Shown here piece after piece: positions 26,717-35,446 of a stretch of 64,000 nucleotides of DNA; the first letter of the stretch is position 1; each line of letters begins with the position of its first letter. The translations under genes and the position numbers were made by a program. The stretch is from the NCBI GenBank assembly GCA_947630645.1, contig CANRIF010000002.1, forward strand, positions 1 to 64,000. The letters run 5' to 3'. The notes under the pieces were generated by a model, which saw only the letters and a program-made list of their open reading frames with translations, made no database searches and was not told where the DNA came from. The stretch comes from an uncultured Oscillospiraceae bacterium (GTDB lineage Bacteria; Bacillota; Clostridia; Oscillospirales; Oscillospiraceae).

Positions 26717-27739
26717 ATGATCTCTGTCATCGTTCCCGTATATAAGGCCGAACCCTATCTGCGCCAGTGCGTAGACAGCATCCTCGCGCAGACCCTCTCC
26801 GATCTGGAGATCATCCTGGTGGACGACGGCTCCCCCGACGGCTGCCCCGCCATCTGTGACGAATACGCCGCCAAGGACCCCCGTGTCCGGGTCATCCATA
26901 AGGAAAACGGCGGCCCCGCCTCGTCAGTGATCGCCGGCGTACAGGCCGCCACGGGGGAATACATCGGTTTTGTGGACAGCGACGACTGGATAGACCCTAA
27001 TTATTACGCCGACCTATACCGGGGCATCATACAGAACGGAGCCGACGCCGTGGAGGCGGAGCGGGTCATAGAGTCCCAGCCGCCCTTTGTCCGCAGGCGC
27101 AGCGAGCCGATCGTTTATGAGGGGCCGGAACAGATACAACTTCTGCTGCGGCGGTTCTTCCTCGCTTTTCTGGATCAGAGCGGCCTCCGGTGGCCCGTCA
27201 CCTACGCGCGCTGGGACAAGCTGTACCGCCGGGCGCTGTGGACGGACAGTCTACACCTGATGGACGGGCGGATCGTGCTGGACGACGACCGGATGGAGAA
27301 CGCCGCCGTACTTTCCCTTTGCGGCAAGTTCGTCCTGCTGGCCGGCACCGCAAAATACCACTACCGACAGACGGCCGGCTCCGTCTCCAGCGGCTATGCG
27401 CTGTCACCGCCCAGCAACAGCGGCAGGCTGTATGCGGCCTTGGACCGCATCGCCAGCGTCCGCGGTCTGGACACCGAACCTGTGGAGATATATGTCGGCG
27501 GGGCTGCCTACCGGCAGATCTACGCCGCCGCCCGGCAGGCGGGCGTCCCGCTCCGGGAAAAACGCGCCAAGATAAAAGAACATCTATCGATATGTCCCCC
27601 CGGTACATTGAAAAAATACGCCAAGGCGCGGGGCGGGCTGTTTGTTCGGCTGTTCTGTACTATGCTTCAGGCAGGCTTTGTCGCTCCCTGTATTGGAATC
27701 GTGACGCTCTATGCCGCCCTATCTGGAGAGAAAGGCTAA
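26717..27739 (+). CDS. GT2 glycosyltransferase, tandem copy 2
   Basis: A 340-residue GT-A enzyme with SVIVPVYKAEPYLRQCVDSI, ILVDDGSPDGCPAICDEYAA and FVDSDDW. After residue 60 it leaves the copy-1 group: the region after VIHKENGG, the ARWDKLYRRALW segment and the C-terminus (RLFCTMLQAGFVAPCIGIV) match the copy at 31389 instead. This places it in a second subfamily, probably with a different acceptor. Confidence 0.88.
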   Translation: MISVIVPVYKAEPYLRQCVDSILAQTLSDLEIILVDDGSPDGCPAICDEYAAKDPRVRVIHKENGGPASSVIAGVQAATGEYIGFVDSDDWIDPNYYADLYRGIIQNGADAVEAERVIESQPPFVRRRSEPIVYEGPEQIQLLLRRFFLAFLDQSGLRWPVTYARWDKLYRRALWTDSLHLMDGRIVLDDDRMENAAVLSLCGKFVLLAGTAKYHYRQTAGSVSSGYALSPPSNSGRLYAALDRIASVRGLDTEPVEIYVGGAAYRQIYAAARQAGVPLREKRAKIKEHLSICPPGTLKKYAKARGGLFVRLFCTMLQAGFVAPCIGIVTLYAALSGEKG

Positions 27740-27752
27740 AGAGGAAAAAAAT

Positions 27753-28733
27753 ATGGCAAACATATCGGTCATCGTCCCGGTCTATAAGGTGGAGCCATAC
27801 CTGCGCCGGTGCGTGGACAGCATCCTCGGACAGGACTTTGAGAACTTCGAGCTGATCCTGGTGGACGACGGCTCCCCCGACGGCTGCCCCGCCATCTGCG
27901 ACGAATACGCCCAAAAGGATGGGCGCGTCCGGGTCATCCATCAGGAGAACACAGGCCAGTCCACCGCACGGAATCGGGCAGTCGCTCTCACGGAGGCCCA
28001 ATTCATCACCTTTGTGGACGGGGACGATTGGATCGCGCCAGGCTATCTCTCCGCCCTATACGATGCCATAAAGCGCACGGATGCGGGCATAGCCGCGGCT
28101 CGGATATGCACAGAGATACCCCAGCCCGACGGGTCTACCTCCCAGCAACTCTATCCTCTGCCGCAAAAGCTGCTGATGGAGCGGGACGAGGCACTGCAAG
28201 CACTGTGTATGGAGGGTGTCAGCGGCGTAAGTGGGTTTTTATGCGGTAAACTTATCCACAGGGAAAACGCACTGGCCCATCCGTTCCCGGACGGGCGGCT
28301 TTTTGAGGATTCCTTTGCCGTCTGGCGGCAGGTCGCGGACGCTGGGCAGCTTGTGTGTGTGCCGGAAGCTCTGTACCACTGTCTGACTAGAGCCGACAGT
28401 TCCCAGCGCCAGGCCTTTCAGCCCCGGCACATGGATCTGATCGATGCGGTACAAGACATGATGGAGCAGTTTCGGCAGCAGGAAATGCCCCCGGCGGTGA
28501 TGAACGCCGGGGCGTACAAAGTCTGCCGGGCTTGTTATGTGACCGCCTATCATGCCGCCGAACTGCCCTATCGGGAATTTCGCGCCGTCTGTGGCAAGGT
28601 GACGCCCCTGCTGCGGGAGCATCTGTCCGCCGCCTGGGCCACAGGACGGTTGAGCAGACGGGACCGGACCCTTTATCAGCTGCTGCTGCGCTGCCGCCCG
28701 GCGTTTTACGCCGCCGCAAAGCTTCACGGCTGA
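27753..28733 (+). CDS. GT2 glycosyltransferase, tandem copy 3
   Basis: A 326-residue GT-A enzyme, starting at the ATG 13 bases after the previous stop and preceded by AGAGGAAAA. Shared head: SVIVPVYKVEPYLRRCVDSI and LVDDGSPDGCPAICDEYAQ; metal motif FVDGDDW. Its remaining sequence (ENTGQSTARNRAVALTEAQF, later SGFLCGKLIHRENAL) resembles neither other subgroup, so it is a third type within the array. Confidence 0.87.
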   Translation: MANISVIVPVYKVEPYLRRCVDSILGQDFENFELILVDDGSPDGCPAICDEYAQKDGRVRVIHQENTGQSTARNRAVALTEAQFITFVDGDDWIAPGYLSALYDAIKRTDAGIAAARICTEIPQPDGSTSQQLYPLPQKLLMERDEALQALCMEGVSGVSGFLCGKLIHRENALAHPFPDGRLFEDSFAVWRQVADAGQLVCVPEALYHCLTRADSSQRQAFQPRHMDLIDAVQDMMEQFRQQEMPPAVMNAGAYKVCRACYVTAYHAAELPYREFRAVCGKVTPLLREHLSAAWATGRLSRRDRTLYQLLLRCRPAFYAAAKLHG

Positions 28734-28766
28734 TAATGGCCTTAAAACGCGCTTAGGAGAAACATC

Positions 28767-29771
28767 ATGACGCCCTCTTTTTCCGTCGTTGTTCCCGTCT
28801 ATAATGTCGAGCCGTATCTGCGCCAATGTATAGACAGCATCCTCGGACAGTCATTTTCCGACTTTGAACTGATCCTGGTGGACGACGGCTCCCCCGACGG
28901 CTGCCCCGCCATCTGTGACGAGTACGCCGCTCGCGACAGCCGCATCACCGTCATCCACCAGCAAAATGCCGGTCTTGCCAAGGCCAGAAAGTCCGGCTTG
29001 CTCCGGGCGTCGGCAGACTATGTCTGCTTTGTGGACAGCGACGACTGGGTGGTCCCCCACTGGCTGGAAACCGTATGGAAGGAGGCCCGGGCCAACGGTC
29101 TGCCGGACATCGTCCTTTTTGATCAACGTCGTGACGTGGGCGAGTCATCCAACGCTATCCTCGCCCAGCCTGGGTACTACGACAAGGCCCGGCTAGAGGC
29201 GGAGATCTATCCCTATATGCTCTGTGACCGGCGGCGCAAACCTTTTGGCTGGCCGATGATCCCGGCCTTTGTCTGGTCCCGGGCCACACGGCGGGAACTC
29301 CTGCTGGCCCACTATATTGAGGACGATTCAGGGATCACCCTCTATGAGGACATCGCCATGAGTTATGAGTGTATGTACTATGCCCGGAACATGGTCATCA
29401 TCTCCGAGCCGTTGTACATTTACCGCCAACGCGAGGGTTCCATCCTGTCCGGCGCCAGGCCCCGGTATTTCGCGGAGATAAAGGCCTGCTATGATTACCT
29501 GCGGTCCCATCTGGGCGGCAAGGACGCCGCGCTGGACTGGCAGATCAACGCCTCATATCTCTTCAAGGTCATCGGCGGCTTTGTGTGGGAACTGGACCCT
29601 GCCGGCGATGTGCGGCAGGCCGCCCGCCGCGTCCGGGCCGGGCTGGGACAGACGGATACAGTGCGCGTTCTCTCCTTTGCCGGACTTCCTGTGAATATGA
29701 AGCTCTTCCTCGCACTGCTCAAATGCAAGCTGTTCCTGCCCGCCACTTGGCTCGTCAAGCTGCGGATGTGA
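28767..29771 (+). CDS. GT2 glycosyltransferase, tandem copy 4
   Basis: A 334-residue GT-A enzyme and close relative of copy 1: the two agree almost residue for residue from YNVEPYLRQC through LLRASADYVCFVDSDDWVVP, then diverge while keeping length and the GLPVNMKLFLALLKCKL end. This is best explained by recent duplication of part or all of the gene. The flippase gene follows after 19 bases. Confidence 0.88.
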   Translation: MTPSFSVVVPVYNVEPYLRQCIDSILGQSFSDFELILVDDGSPDGCPAICDEYAARDSRITVIHQQNAGLAKARKSGLLRASADYVCFVDSDDWVVPHWLETVWKEARANGLPDIVLFDQRRDVGESSNAILAQPGYYDKARLEAEIYPYMLCDRRRKPFGWPMIPAFVWSRATRRELLLAHYIEDDSGITLYEDIAMSYECMYYARNMVIISEPLYIYRQREGSILSGARPRYFAEIKACYDYLRSHLGGKDAALDWQINASYLFKVIGGFVWELDPAGDVRQAARRVRAGLGQTDTVRVLSFAGLPVNMKLFLALLKCKLFLPATWLVKLRM

Positions 29772-29790
29772 CCGCGCCCAGGAGGTTTTT

Positions 29791-31392
29791 ATGACCCGTT
29801 CCCAAAACTCCTTCTTGAATATGGTCACCGGTTTGGGTTCGTCGCTGCTGCTCATGGCCCTCAGCTTCGTCACCCGCACCGTGTTCATCCGCACCCTGGG
29901 CACGGATTATCTCGGTCTGGAGGGCGTGTTCTCCAATATCCTCACGGTGTTGAGCCTTGCCAATCTGGGCTTTGACACCGCCATCGTCTACAAACTCTAC
30001 AAGCCCATCGAGGAGGGCGACCGGCGGCGCATCCAGGTGCTGATGAAACTGTACCGCCAGGTGTATTTTGCCGTGGGCTGCGTCATCGCCGGGCTGGGCC
30101 TTGCGCTGATCCCCTTCCTTCCCTACCTGGCCAAGGACTACGACCGGCTGGCTCACCTGGGGCTCAACGGCGTGATCATTTTCCTGCTGTACCTGTTCAA
30201 CACCGTCTCTTCCTACTGGTTTTTCGCTTACAAAAACTCCTTTATCCGGGCTACCCAGAAGAGTTACATCCTCACCATCGCTGGGTATTTTATCAGCGTG
30301 GCCAGCAGCCTTGCCCAGATCCTGGCTCTGGTATATGCACGCGATTTTATGCTGTATCTTCTGACCCAGATCGGTTTCACCATACTGCAAAATCTGCTCA
30401 ACGCCTTCATTTGCGACCGACGGCATCCCTATTTGCGGGAGAAGGTCGCCGACCGAGTCTCCCGGCAGGAGTTAAAGGACCTTTTTAAGGATTGTTCTGT
30501 TCTGATGCTCCACCGGGTCAGCGGCACCGTCATCAACAGTTCGGACGTGATCGTGCTGTCCGTCTTAGCGGGATTGCAGCCCGTGGGATTATACTCCCAA
30601 TATCTGATGATCAAAAGCCAGTTGTCCGGCCTGCTGGCTACCCTTGTCAGTTCCCTGCAGGCATCCTTGGGGAGTTTATATTCTACCGGCAATCTGGACT
30701 GGTCCCGGCTGGCTTTTCGGGTGGTCAATTTTTTCACTGTGTGGCTGTTCGGCGTGGGCAGCGTGGGCCTGGCGGTGCTGATGGACGAGTTCCTCTCCCT
30801 GTGGCTCGGCCCGGGCTATGCGGTCACCAGCTGGACCACGGCGGCGGGCGTGACCGTCTCTACGCCTCTGGCGCTGTTGATCGGCATAGAGTTTTATATC
30901 GCCGGCGAGAGCCATTGCCTTATGATCTTCCGGGAGATCACCGGCACCTTCCGGTACATCCGCTTCCGGCCCATCGCCACGATCCTGACGAACCTGCCTC
31001 TGTCCATCCTGCTGGTACCCCGGATCGGTATCGCCGGATGCGTGGTAAGCACCATCATCGCCCAGCAGTTCACCTACCTTCTCATGGACCCCTGGGTCAT
31101 ATGGCCGCGGGCTTTACAGCAAAAGCCCTGGGGCTATTTCCTGCGTAACACCCTGTATCGGGTGGTGACGGCTGCCGCCGGGCTTCTGACTTGGTGGCTG
31201 TGCGGGCTGATCCCCCTAGGCGGCATAGGCGGCTTTATCGTCCGGGGCTGCGTGTGCGTGGCCGTGCCAAGCGCGGCGTTTGCCCTCTTCTTTTGCCGCA
31301 CGCAGGAGTTCCATTTCCTTCTTCAGACAATCCTGGAACTGCTATCAGGCCGGACAAAACGAAAAACCAACAAAGGGGATCTAAATCCATGA
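29791..31392 (+). CDS. Wzx-like polysaccharide flippase (MOP superfamily)
   Basis: A 533-residue membrane protein with about 12-14 helices. It starts MTRSQNSFLNMVTGLGSSLL with the amphipathic N-terminus and FIRTLGTDYLGLEGVFSNIL segment common to Gram-positive Wzx proteins. It should flip undecaprenyl-pyrophosphate-linked repeat units across the membrane. Its presence argues that this locus makes a lipid-linked polymer by the Wzx route, although no clear Wzy polymerase is recognised. The stop overlaps the next GT2 by 4 bases. Confidence 0.88.
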   Translation: MTRSQNSFLNMVTGLGSSLLLMALSFVTRTVFIRTLGTDYLGLEGVFSNILTVLSLANLGFDTAIVYKLYKPIEEGDRRRIQVLMKLYRQVYFAVGCVIAGLGLALIPFLPYLAKDYDRLAHLGLNGVIIFLLYLFNTVSSYWFFAYKNSFIRATQKSYILTIAGYFISVASSLAQILALVYARDFMLYLLTQIGFTILQNLLNAFICDRRHPYLREKVADRVSRQELKDLFKDCSVLMLHRVSGTVINSSDVIVLSVLAGLQPVGLYSQYLMIKSQLSGLLATLVSSLQASLGSLYSTGNLDWSRLAFRVVNFFTVWLFGVGSVGLAVLMDEFLSLWLGPGYAVTSWTTAAGVTVSTPLALLIGIEFYIAGESHCLMIFREITGTFRYIRFRPIATILTNLPLSILLVPRIGIAGCVVSTIIAQQFTYLLMDPWVIWPRALQQKPWGYFLRNTLYRVVTAAAGLLTWWLCGLIPLGGIGGFIVRGCVCVAVPSAAFALFFCRTQEFHFLLQTILELLSGRTKRKTNKGDLNP

Positions 31393-32441
31393 TTCCATCT
31401 GTATCCATTGTCATCCCGATCTATAATGTGGGACCCTGGCTGCGCCAGTGCGTAGACAGTGTCCTGGGCCAGACCCTACGGGACATCGAGGTCATCCTGG
31501 TGGACGATGGTTCCTCCGACGGCTGCCCGGCCATATGTGATGAATATGCCGCGAAAGATAACCGCGTCCAGGTCATCCACAAAGAAAACGGCGGTCTGGT
31601 TTCCGCCTGGACGGCCGGCCTGCGCGTCGCGTCGGCACCTTGGGTAGGCTTCGTAGACGGCGATGACTGGGTGGACCCGGAGTATTTTGGGCAGATGTAT
31701 GCCACCGCTTTGAAAACCGGTGCGGATATGGTCATGGCCGAACTCGTCGAACACACGCCAGAAGGCGATCGCCACTTTGACAGAGAACAGCTGGAGGTCC
31801 TCCCCAAGCCAGACGGCGGCCGTCACTTCCTGGCCCGGTATTATGCTGCCGCGCCCGGCCCAGGCGTTCCGTTCACCGTTACCAATTCCAGGTGTACCAA
31901 GCTGTACCGGCGCCAGCTGTTTCTGGACAACCTGTGCTACTTCTCCCCGGAAGTCTGGCACGGGGAAGACTTGATGGCAAATACCGCCGTGATGGCCGAC
32001 TGCGGCTGTGTGGCGCTGTTGGCAGGCGGGCCAAAATATCATTACATGAAGCGGGAAAGTTCCCTGTCCTTTGGCAAAGACACCGGGCCGTTCACAGACA
32101 GGTGGGCGGAAAACGAACGGGCTTTTCTGGCCGCAACGGGCCGGATCGTCCGGGACAAGACTCTGCTGCCGGACTGCTTTTACAGTTTCTTGGGCTATAC
32201 GGCCTATGCAGCCGTGGTAAACTATCTTTCCCGTCGGGAGGCGACCTTTGCCGCCAAACGCCGTTACGCCCGCCAGATCGTGGAATTGGCGCCTTCCGGC
32301 TCGCTGTCCGCTTATGCCCGCGAGCGCGGTTCCCTGTCTGTCCGCCTTCTCTGTGCGCTGCTGCAGGCCCGCTTGGTCACACCCTGTGTTCTTATCTGCA
32401 CACTGTTCACCCGTGTTATAGGAGAACGTCATGACGCCTAA
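31389..32441 (+). CDS. GT2 glycosyltransferase, tandem copy 5
   Basis: A 350-residue GT-A enzyme coupled to the flippase stop. Head: SVSIVIPIYNVGPWLRQC, VILVDDGSSDGCPAICDEYA; metal motif FVDGDDW. The middle and end (SRCTKLYRRQLF; SAYARERGSLSVRLLCALLQ) pair it with copy 2. Its 3' end overlaps the next start by 11 bases. Confidence 0.87.
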   Translation: MIPSVSIVIPIYNVGPWLRQCVDSVLGQTLRDIEVILVDDGSSDGCPAICDEYAAKDNRVQVIHKENGGLVSAWTAGLRVASAPWVGFVDGDDWVDPEYFGQMYATALKTGADMVMAELVEHTPEGDRHFDREQLEVLPKPDGGRHFLARYYAAAPGPGVPFTVTNSRCTKLYRRQLFLDNLCYFSPEVWHGEDLMANTAVMADCGCVALLAGGPKYHYMKRESSLSFGKDTGPFTDRWAENERAFLAATGRIVRDKTLLPDCFYSFLGYTAYAAVVNYLSRREATFAAKRRYARQIVELAPSGSLSAYARERGSLSVRLLCALLQARLVTPCVLICTLFTRVIGERHDA

Positions 32442-33471
32442 ATTTTCCGTCATCGTGCCCGTCTATAATGTCGAGCCATATCTGTGTCAGTGTGTGGACA
32501 GCATTTTGGCCCAGACCTTTTCCGATCTGGAGGTCATTTTGGTGGACGACGGCTCCCCCGACGGCTGCCCAGCCATATGCGACGAATACGCGGCAAAAGA
32601 CGCCCGTGTCACCGCCATTCATCAGCTGAACGCAGGTCTGGTCCGGGCCAGAAAGTCCGGTATCCTGCGTGCCTCCGCCGATTATATCTGCTTCGTGGAC
32701 AGCGACGACTGGGTGAAAGAGAATTGGCTGCAGACCGTTTACCAGTGCCTGATGGAAGGCAACTGGCCAGATATGCTTGTTTTTTCTTATATACAGAGCA
32801 ACGGTATGCCCTCCCAGCCGCTCCTTGCCGAGGAAGGTTTTTATGATAAGAACCACATGGAGAGCCAGATATATCCCTACATGATATGGGATCGGCGCAA
32901 GCCCTTCTTTGCCCAGCTGATCCCCGGCTATCAATGGATGTACGCCATCAGACGAGAACTTCTCCTGGCACATTATATGCGTTCTGACGCTATTACTGTC
33001 TACGAAGACGCCGCCATGCTTTACGAGTGCCTTTACAACGCTGAGTCTCTTTATATCTGTCCGGAGAAGTTGTATATCTACCGCCAGCACAGCGGCTCTG
33101 CCTTGGCGCGCTTTGCCCCCAACACCATCGACAACATAGATTTGTGCCGGGACTATATGTTGGACCATTTGGTCCAGCAGGCACCGGAATTACAGGTACA
33201 GGTGGACGCCTTCTTTGCCGAGAAGATCATCCGCATCCTGCGTTTCAGCAGAAGCTATCATTTTACCGTCCAGCAGACTGCCCGTGTCCTGGCCGACGGG
33301 CTGGATCGTACCGGTCTTGCCGGGCCGTTGGCCCGTGCAAAACTCCCCATCCACATCCGGCTGTTCATGCTGCTGCTTCGCTTCCGTCTTTACTACATCG
33401 CCGCTGCCCTTTACCGGGCCTTTCTTTGGCTGTGCATCCAGGCGCACGGCCTGCGCTCCCGAGGTGGTTGA
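32431..33471 (+). CDS. GT2 glycosyltransferase, tandem copy 6
   Basis: A 346-residue GT-A enzyme starting behind AGGAGAACGTC. Shared head YNVEPYLCQCVDSILAQTFS and DDGSPDGCPAICDEYAA, metal motif FVDSDDW. It is nearly identical to copy 7 around VKENWLQTVYQCLMEGNWPD and IYPYMIWDRRKPF, marking a recent duplication of neighbours. Two bases separate it from copy 7. Confidence 0.87.
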   Translation: MTPKFSVIVPVYNVEPYLCQCVDSILAQTFSDLEVILVDDGSPDGCPAICDEYAAKDARVTAIHQLNAGLVRARKSGILRASADYICFVDSDDWVKENWLQTVYQCLMEGNWPDMLVFSYIQSNGMPSQPLLAEEGFYDKNHMESQIYPYMIWDRRKPFFAQLIPGYQWMYAIRRELLLAHYMRSDAITVYEDAAMLYECLYNAESLYICPEKLYIYRQHSGSALARFAPNTIDNIDLCRDYMLDHLVQQAPELQVQVDAFFAEKIIRILRFSRSYHFTVQQTARVLADGLDRTGLAGPLARAKLPIHIRLFMLLLRFRLYYIAAALYRAFLWLCIQAHGLRSRGG

Positions 33472-33473
33472 TC

Positions 33474-34496
33474 ATGCCTGAATTCTCTGTCATTGTACCC
33501 GTTTATAACGTAGAGCCCTATTTGCGTCAGTGCGTGGACAGCATTTTGGCCCAGACCTTTTCCGATTTCGAGGTCATTTTGGTGGACGACGGCTCCCCCG
33601 ATGGCTGCGGCGCCATCTGCGACGAGTACGCGGCGAAGGACAGCCGCGTCACCGTCGTCCATCAGCAAAACGCCGGCCTGGCCCGCGCCAGAAAGTCCGG
33701 CCTCCTGCGGGCCTCCGCCGATTACATCTGCTTTGTGGACAGCGACGACTGGGTGAAAGAGGATTGGCTGCAGACCATCCACCAGTGCCTGATGGAAGGC
33801 AACTGGCCAGATATGCTTGTTTTTTCCTATGTGCAGGACGACGGCTCGACCGCGCAGCCGCTTTTTGCCGAGGCGGGACTGTACGACAAAGCCCGCATGG
33901 AGAGCCAGATATATCCTTACATGATCTGGGACCAACGCAAACCCTTCCTCACGCAGCTGCTCCCAGCCTTTCAATGCATGAAGGTCACCCGTCGGGAGCT
34001 TCTGGCGGAGCATTTCATCAGCGATGACGCCTATATCCCGCTTTTTGAAGATGTGGCGATGACCTACGAGTGCCTGTACAACGCCGATTCCCTGTATATC
34101 TGTCCGGAGGCGCTGTATGTTTACCGCATTCGGGAGGGCTCTCTCCTGCACCATCCCGACCCGGACGTATACCGGAAGATCAAATGCAGCCGGGACTATA
34201 TGCTGGAGCATCTCGTCCTGCAAGCGCCGGAGTTGCGGGTACAAGTAGACGCGTTTTTCGCGGTAAAATTCCTGTTTTTTCTGGAGCGGGATGTTGCCAG
34301 CGGCCACAGCACACGGCAGGCGGCCCGCCACCTGCGGGACGGGCTGGCGGGCACCGGCCTGGCTGGCGACCTGTCCGTGGAGGCGCTGCCGCTTCGCATC
34401 CGGTTTTTCCTCATGCTGCTCCGTCACCGCGCCTATCTGTCCGCCGTGGTGACATATCGCCTGCGTACCTGGTTGTTCAACACTTTGCATATATAG
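33474..34496 (+). CDS. GT2 glycosyltransferase, tandem copy 7
   Basis: A 340-residue GT-A enzyme; the start is the ATG 2 bases after the preceding stop, since the open frame upstream runs back through copy 6 out of frame. It keeps SVIVPVYNVEPYLRQCVDSI, LVDDGSPDGCGAICDEYAA and FVDSDDW. It is the last gene of the cluster and the closest relative of copy 6. A hairpin follows between it and the convergent deacetylase gene. Confidence 0.87.
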   Translation: MPEFSVIVPVYNVEPYLRQCVDSILAQTFSDFEVILVDDGSPDGCGAICDEYAAKDSRVTVVHQQNAGLARARKSGLLRASADYICFVDSDDWVKEDWLQTIHQCLMEGNWPDMLVFSYVQDDGSTAQPLFAEAGLYDKARMESQIYPYMIWDQRKPFLTQLLPAFQCMKVTRRELLAEHFISDDAYIPLFEDVAMTYECLYNADSLYICPEALYVYRIREGSLLHHPDPDVYRKIKCSRDYMLEHLVLQAPELRVQVDAFFAVKFLFFLERDVASGHSTRQAARHLRDGLAGTGLAGDLSVEALPLRIRFFLMLLRHRAYLSAVVTYRLRTWLFNTLHI

Positions 34497-34521
34497 CGTT
34501 TTGGCTCCTTGAAAGCTGAAA

Positions 34522-34550
34522 AGAGGGACCGCCCGACGGGTGGTCCCTCT
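34522..34550. terminator. Hairpin between convergent genes
   Basis: AGAGGGACC pairs with GGTCCCTCT, extended inside by CCC/GGG. On the minus strand it is followed by TTTTC; on the plus strand the T-run is poor. It probably ends the leftward deacetylase operon and perhaps also the rightward glycan cluster. Confidence 0.6.
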
Positions 34551-34591
34551 CCACTGTATGCTCCTTTTCCTTCCAAGCGCCGCGTACACCC

Positions 34592-35446
34592 TCACAACCG
34601 CCGCAGGCAGTCATATTCGGCCCGGCGGCCGGGGGAGAGATAAAACGCCTCAAAGCGCCCGCCGGGCACGTCCAATTCCTCATCAGGGCCAACGCCCCAG
34701 CCGGGGTGCATCACCAGTTCCAGCGTACAGCCCTTTTTCGCCGCGGCCCGCTCCATGTCCGGCAGCAGCCGATGCACCGGCTCGTAGGCCATGTTCCCGG
34801 ACAGGACCAGGCCCATCACCATGTTCCGTTTCAGGCCCATCTCGTCCATGACGCGCCCGCTCCGCAGAGCCAGGGCGTTCAGCGTCAGGTTTTTCACCAC
34901 GTTCACCGGCCGGCTGTACCGCCACACCGACGGCCGGCGCAGGTAGGGAAGCAGCGGCTCCCGCGCCCAGCGGATGTAGGTCACGGTCCAGCCGTTTTCC
35001 CGCACCGCGTCACGGATGGCCTCCAGGACCACGGGGATCATCTGGATGTGCTGATGCCCGTCCAGCCGCAGGGGCCGGTCCCCCAGCAGGGGCAGCGTCC
35101 GCCGGATCTGGCGGGCGAACTCCCGGGCCAGCTGCTCCTGCAGCGCCCGGCGCTTTGGCCCCAGGGACAGGGCGAAAAGCCGGAAAAAACTCTGGCGGAA
35201 CCGGCCGTCCGGCCCGGCCAGCAGCGGCACCTCCTCCGGCGGGGACAGGCACAGCCCCTCTGTCGCGTTCAAGTGTACCGCCACGGTCAGCGCCCCGTCG
35301 TCCGCCAGCAGCCCCATGGCTCGCTCCAGCGCCGGGCTGTTGGGCATGGCGCTCACGCCAGTGAGCCGCCCTTCCCGCCGGCAGTCCAGGATATGCTCCG
35401 CCTGGGACAGGGTGATGCCGTAGTCGTCGGCGTTAATGAGCGTCAT
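34592..35446 (-). CDS. ChbG/YdjC-family carbohydrate deacetylase
   Basis: A 284-residue enzyme with the family's metal and catalytic motifs: INADDYGITLSQAEH at the start, AVHLNATEGL near 57, RLDGHQHIQMIP near 127 and ELVMHPGWGVG near 245. YdjC-fold enzymes remove acetyl groups from chitin-type oligosaccharides or from lipid-linked aminosugars (as HpnK does). Its start lies inside the end of the upstream GtrB-like gene (14-base overlap), so the two act together, for example by loading and then deacetylating a lipid-linked N-acetyl sugar; this is inference. Confidence 0.87.
   Translation of the reverse strand: MTLINADDYGITLSQAEHILDCRREGRLTGVSAMPNSPALERAMGLLADDGALTVAVHLNATEGLCLSPPEEVPLLAGPDGRFRQSFFRLFALSLGPKRRALQEQLAREFARQIRRTLPLLGDRPLRLDGHQHIQMIPVVLEAIRDAVRENGWTVTYIRWAREPLLPYLRRPSVWRYSRPVNVVKNLTLNALALRSGRVMDEMGLKRNMVMGLVLSGNMAYEPVHRLLPDMERAAAKKGCTLELVMHPGWGVGPDEELDVPGGRFEAFYLSPGRRAEYDCLRRL

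Noticed and set aside
10892-34496. Prophage or insertion sequence within the glycan cluster
   Set aside because: No transposase, integrase or phage structural gene and no flanking inverted repeats were seen.
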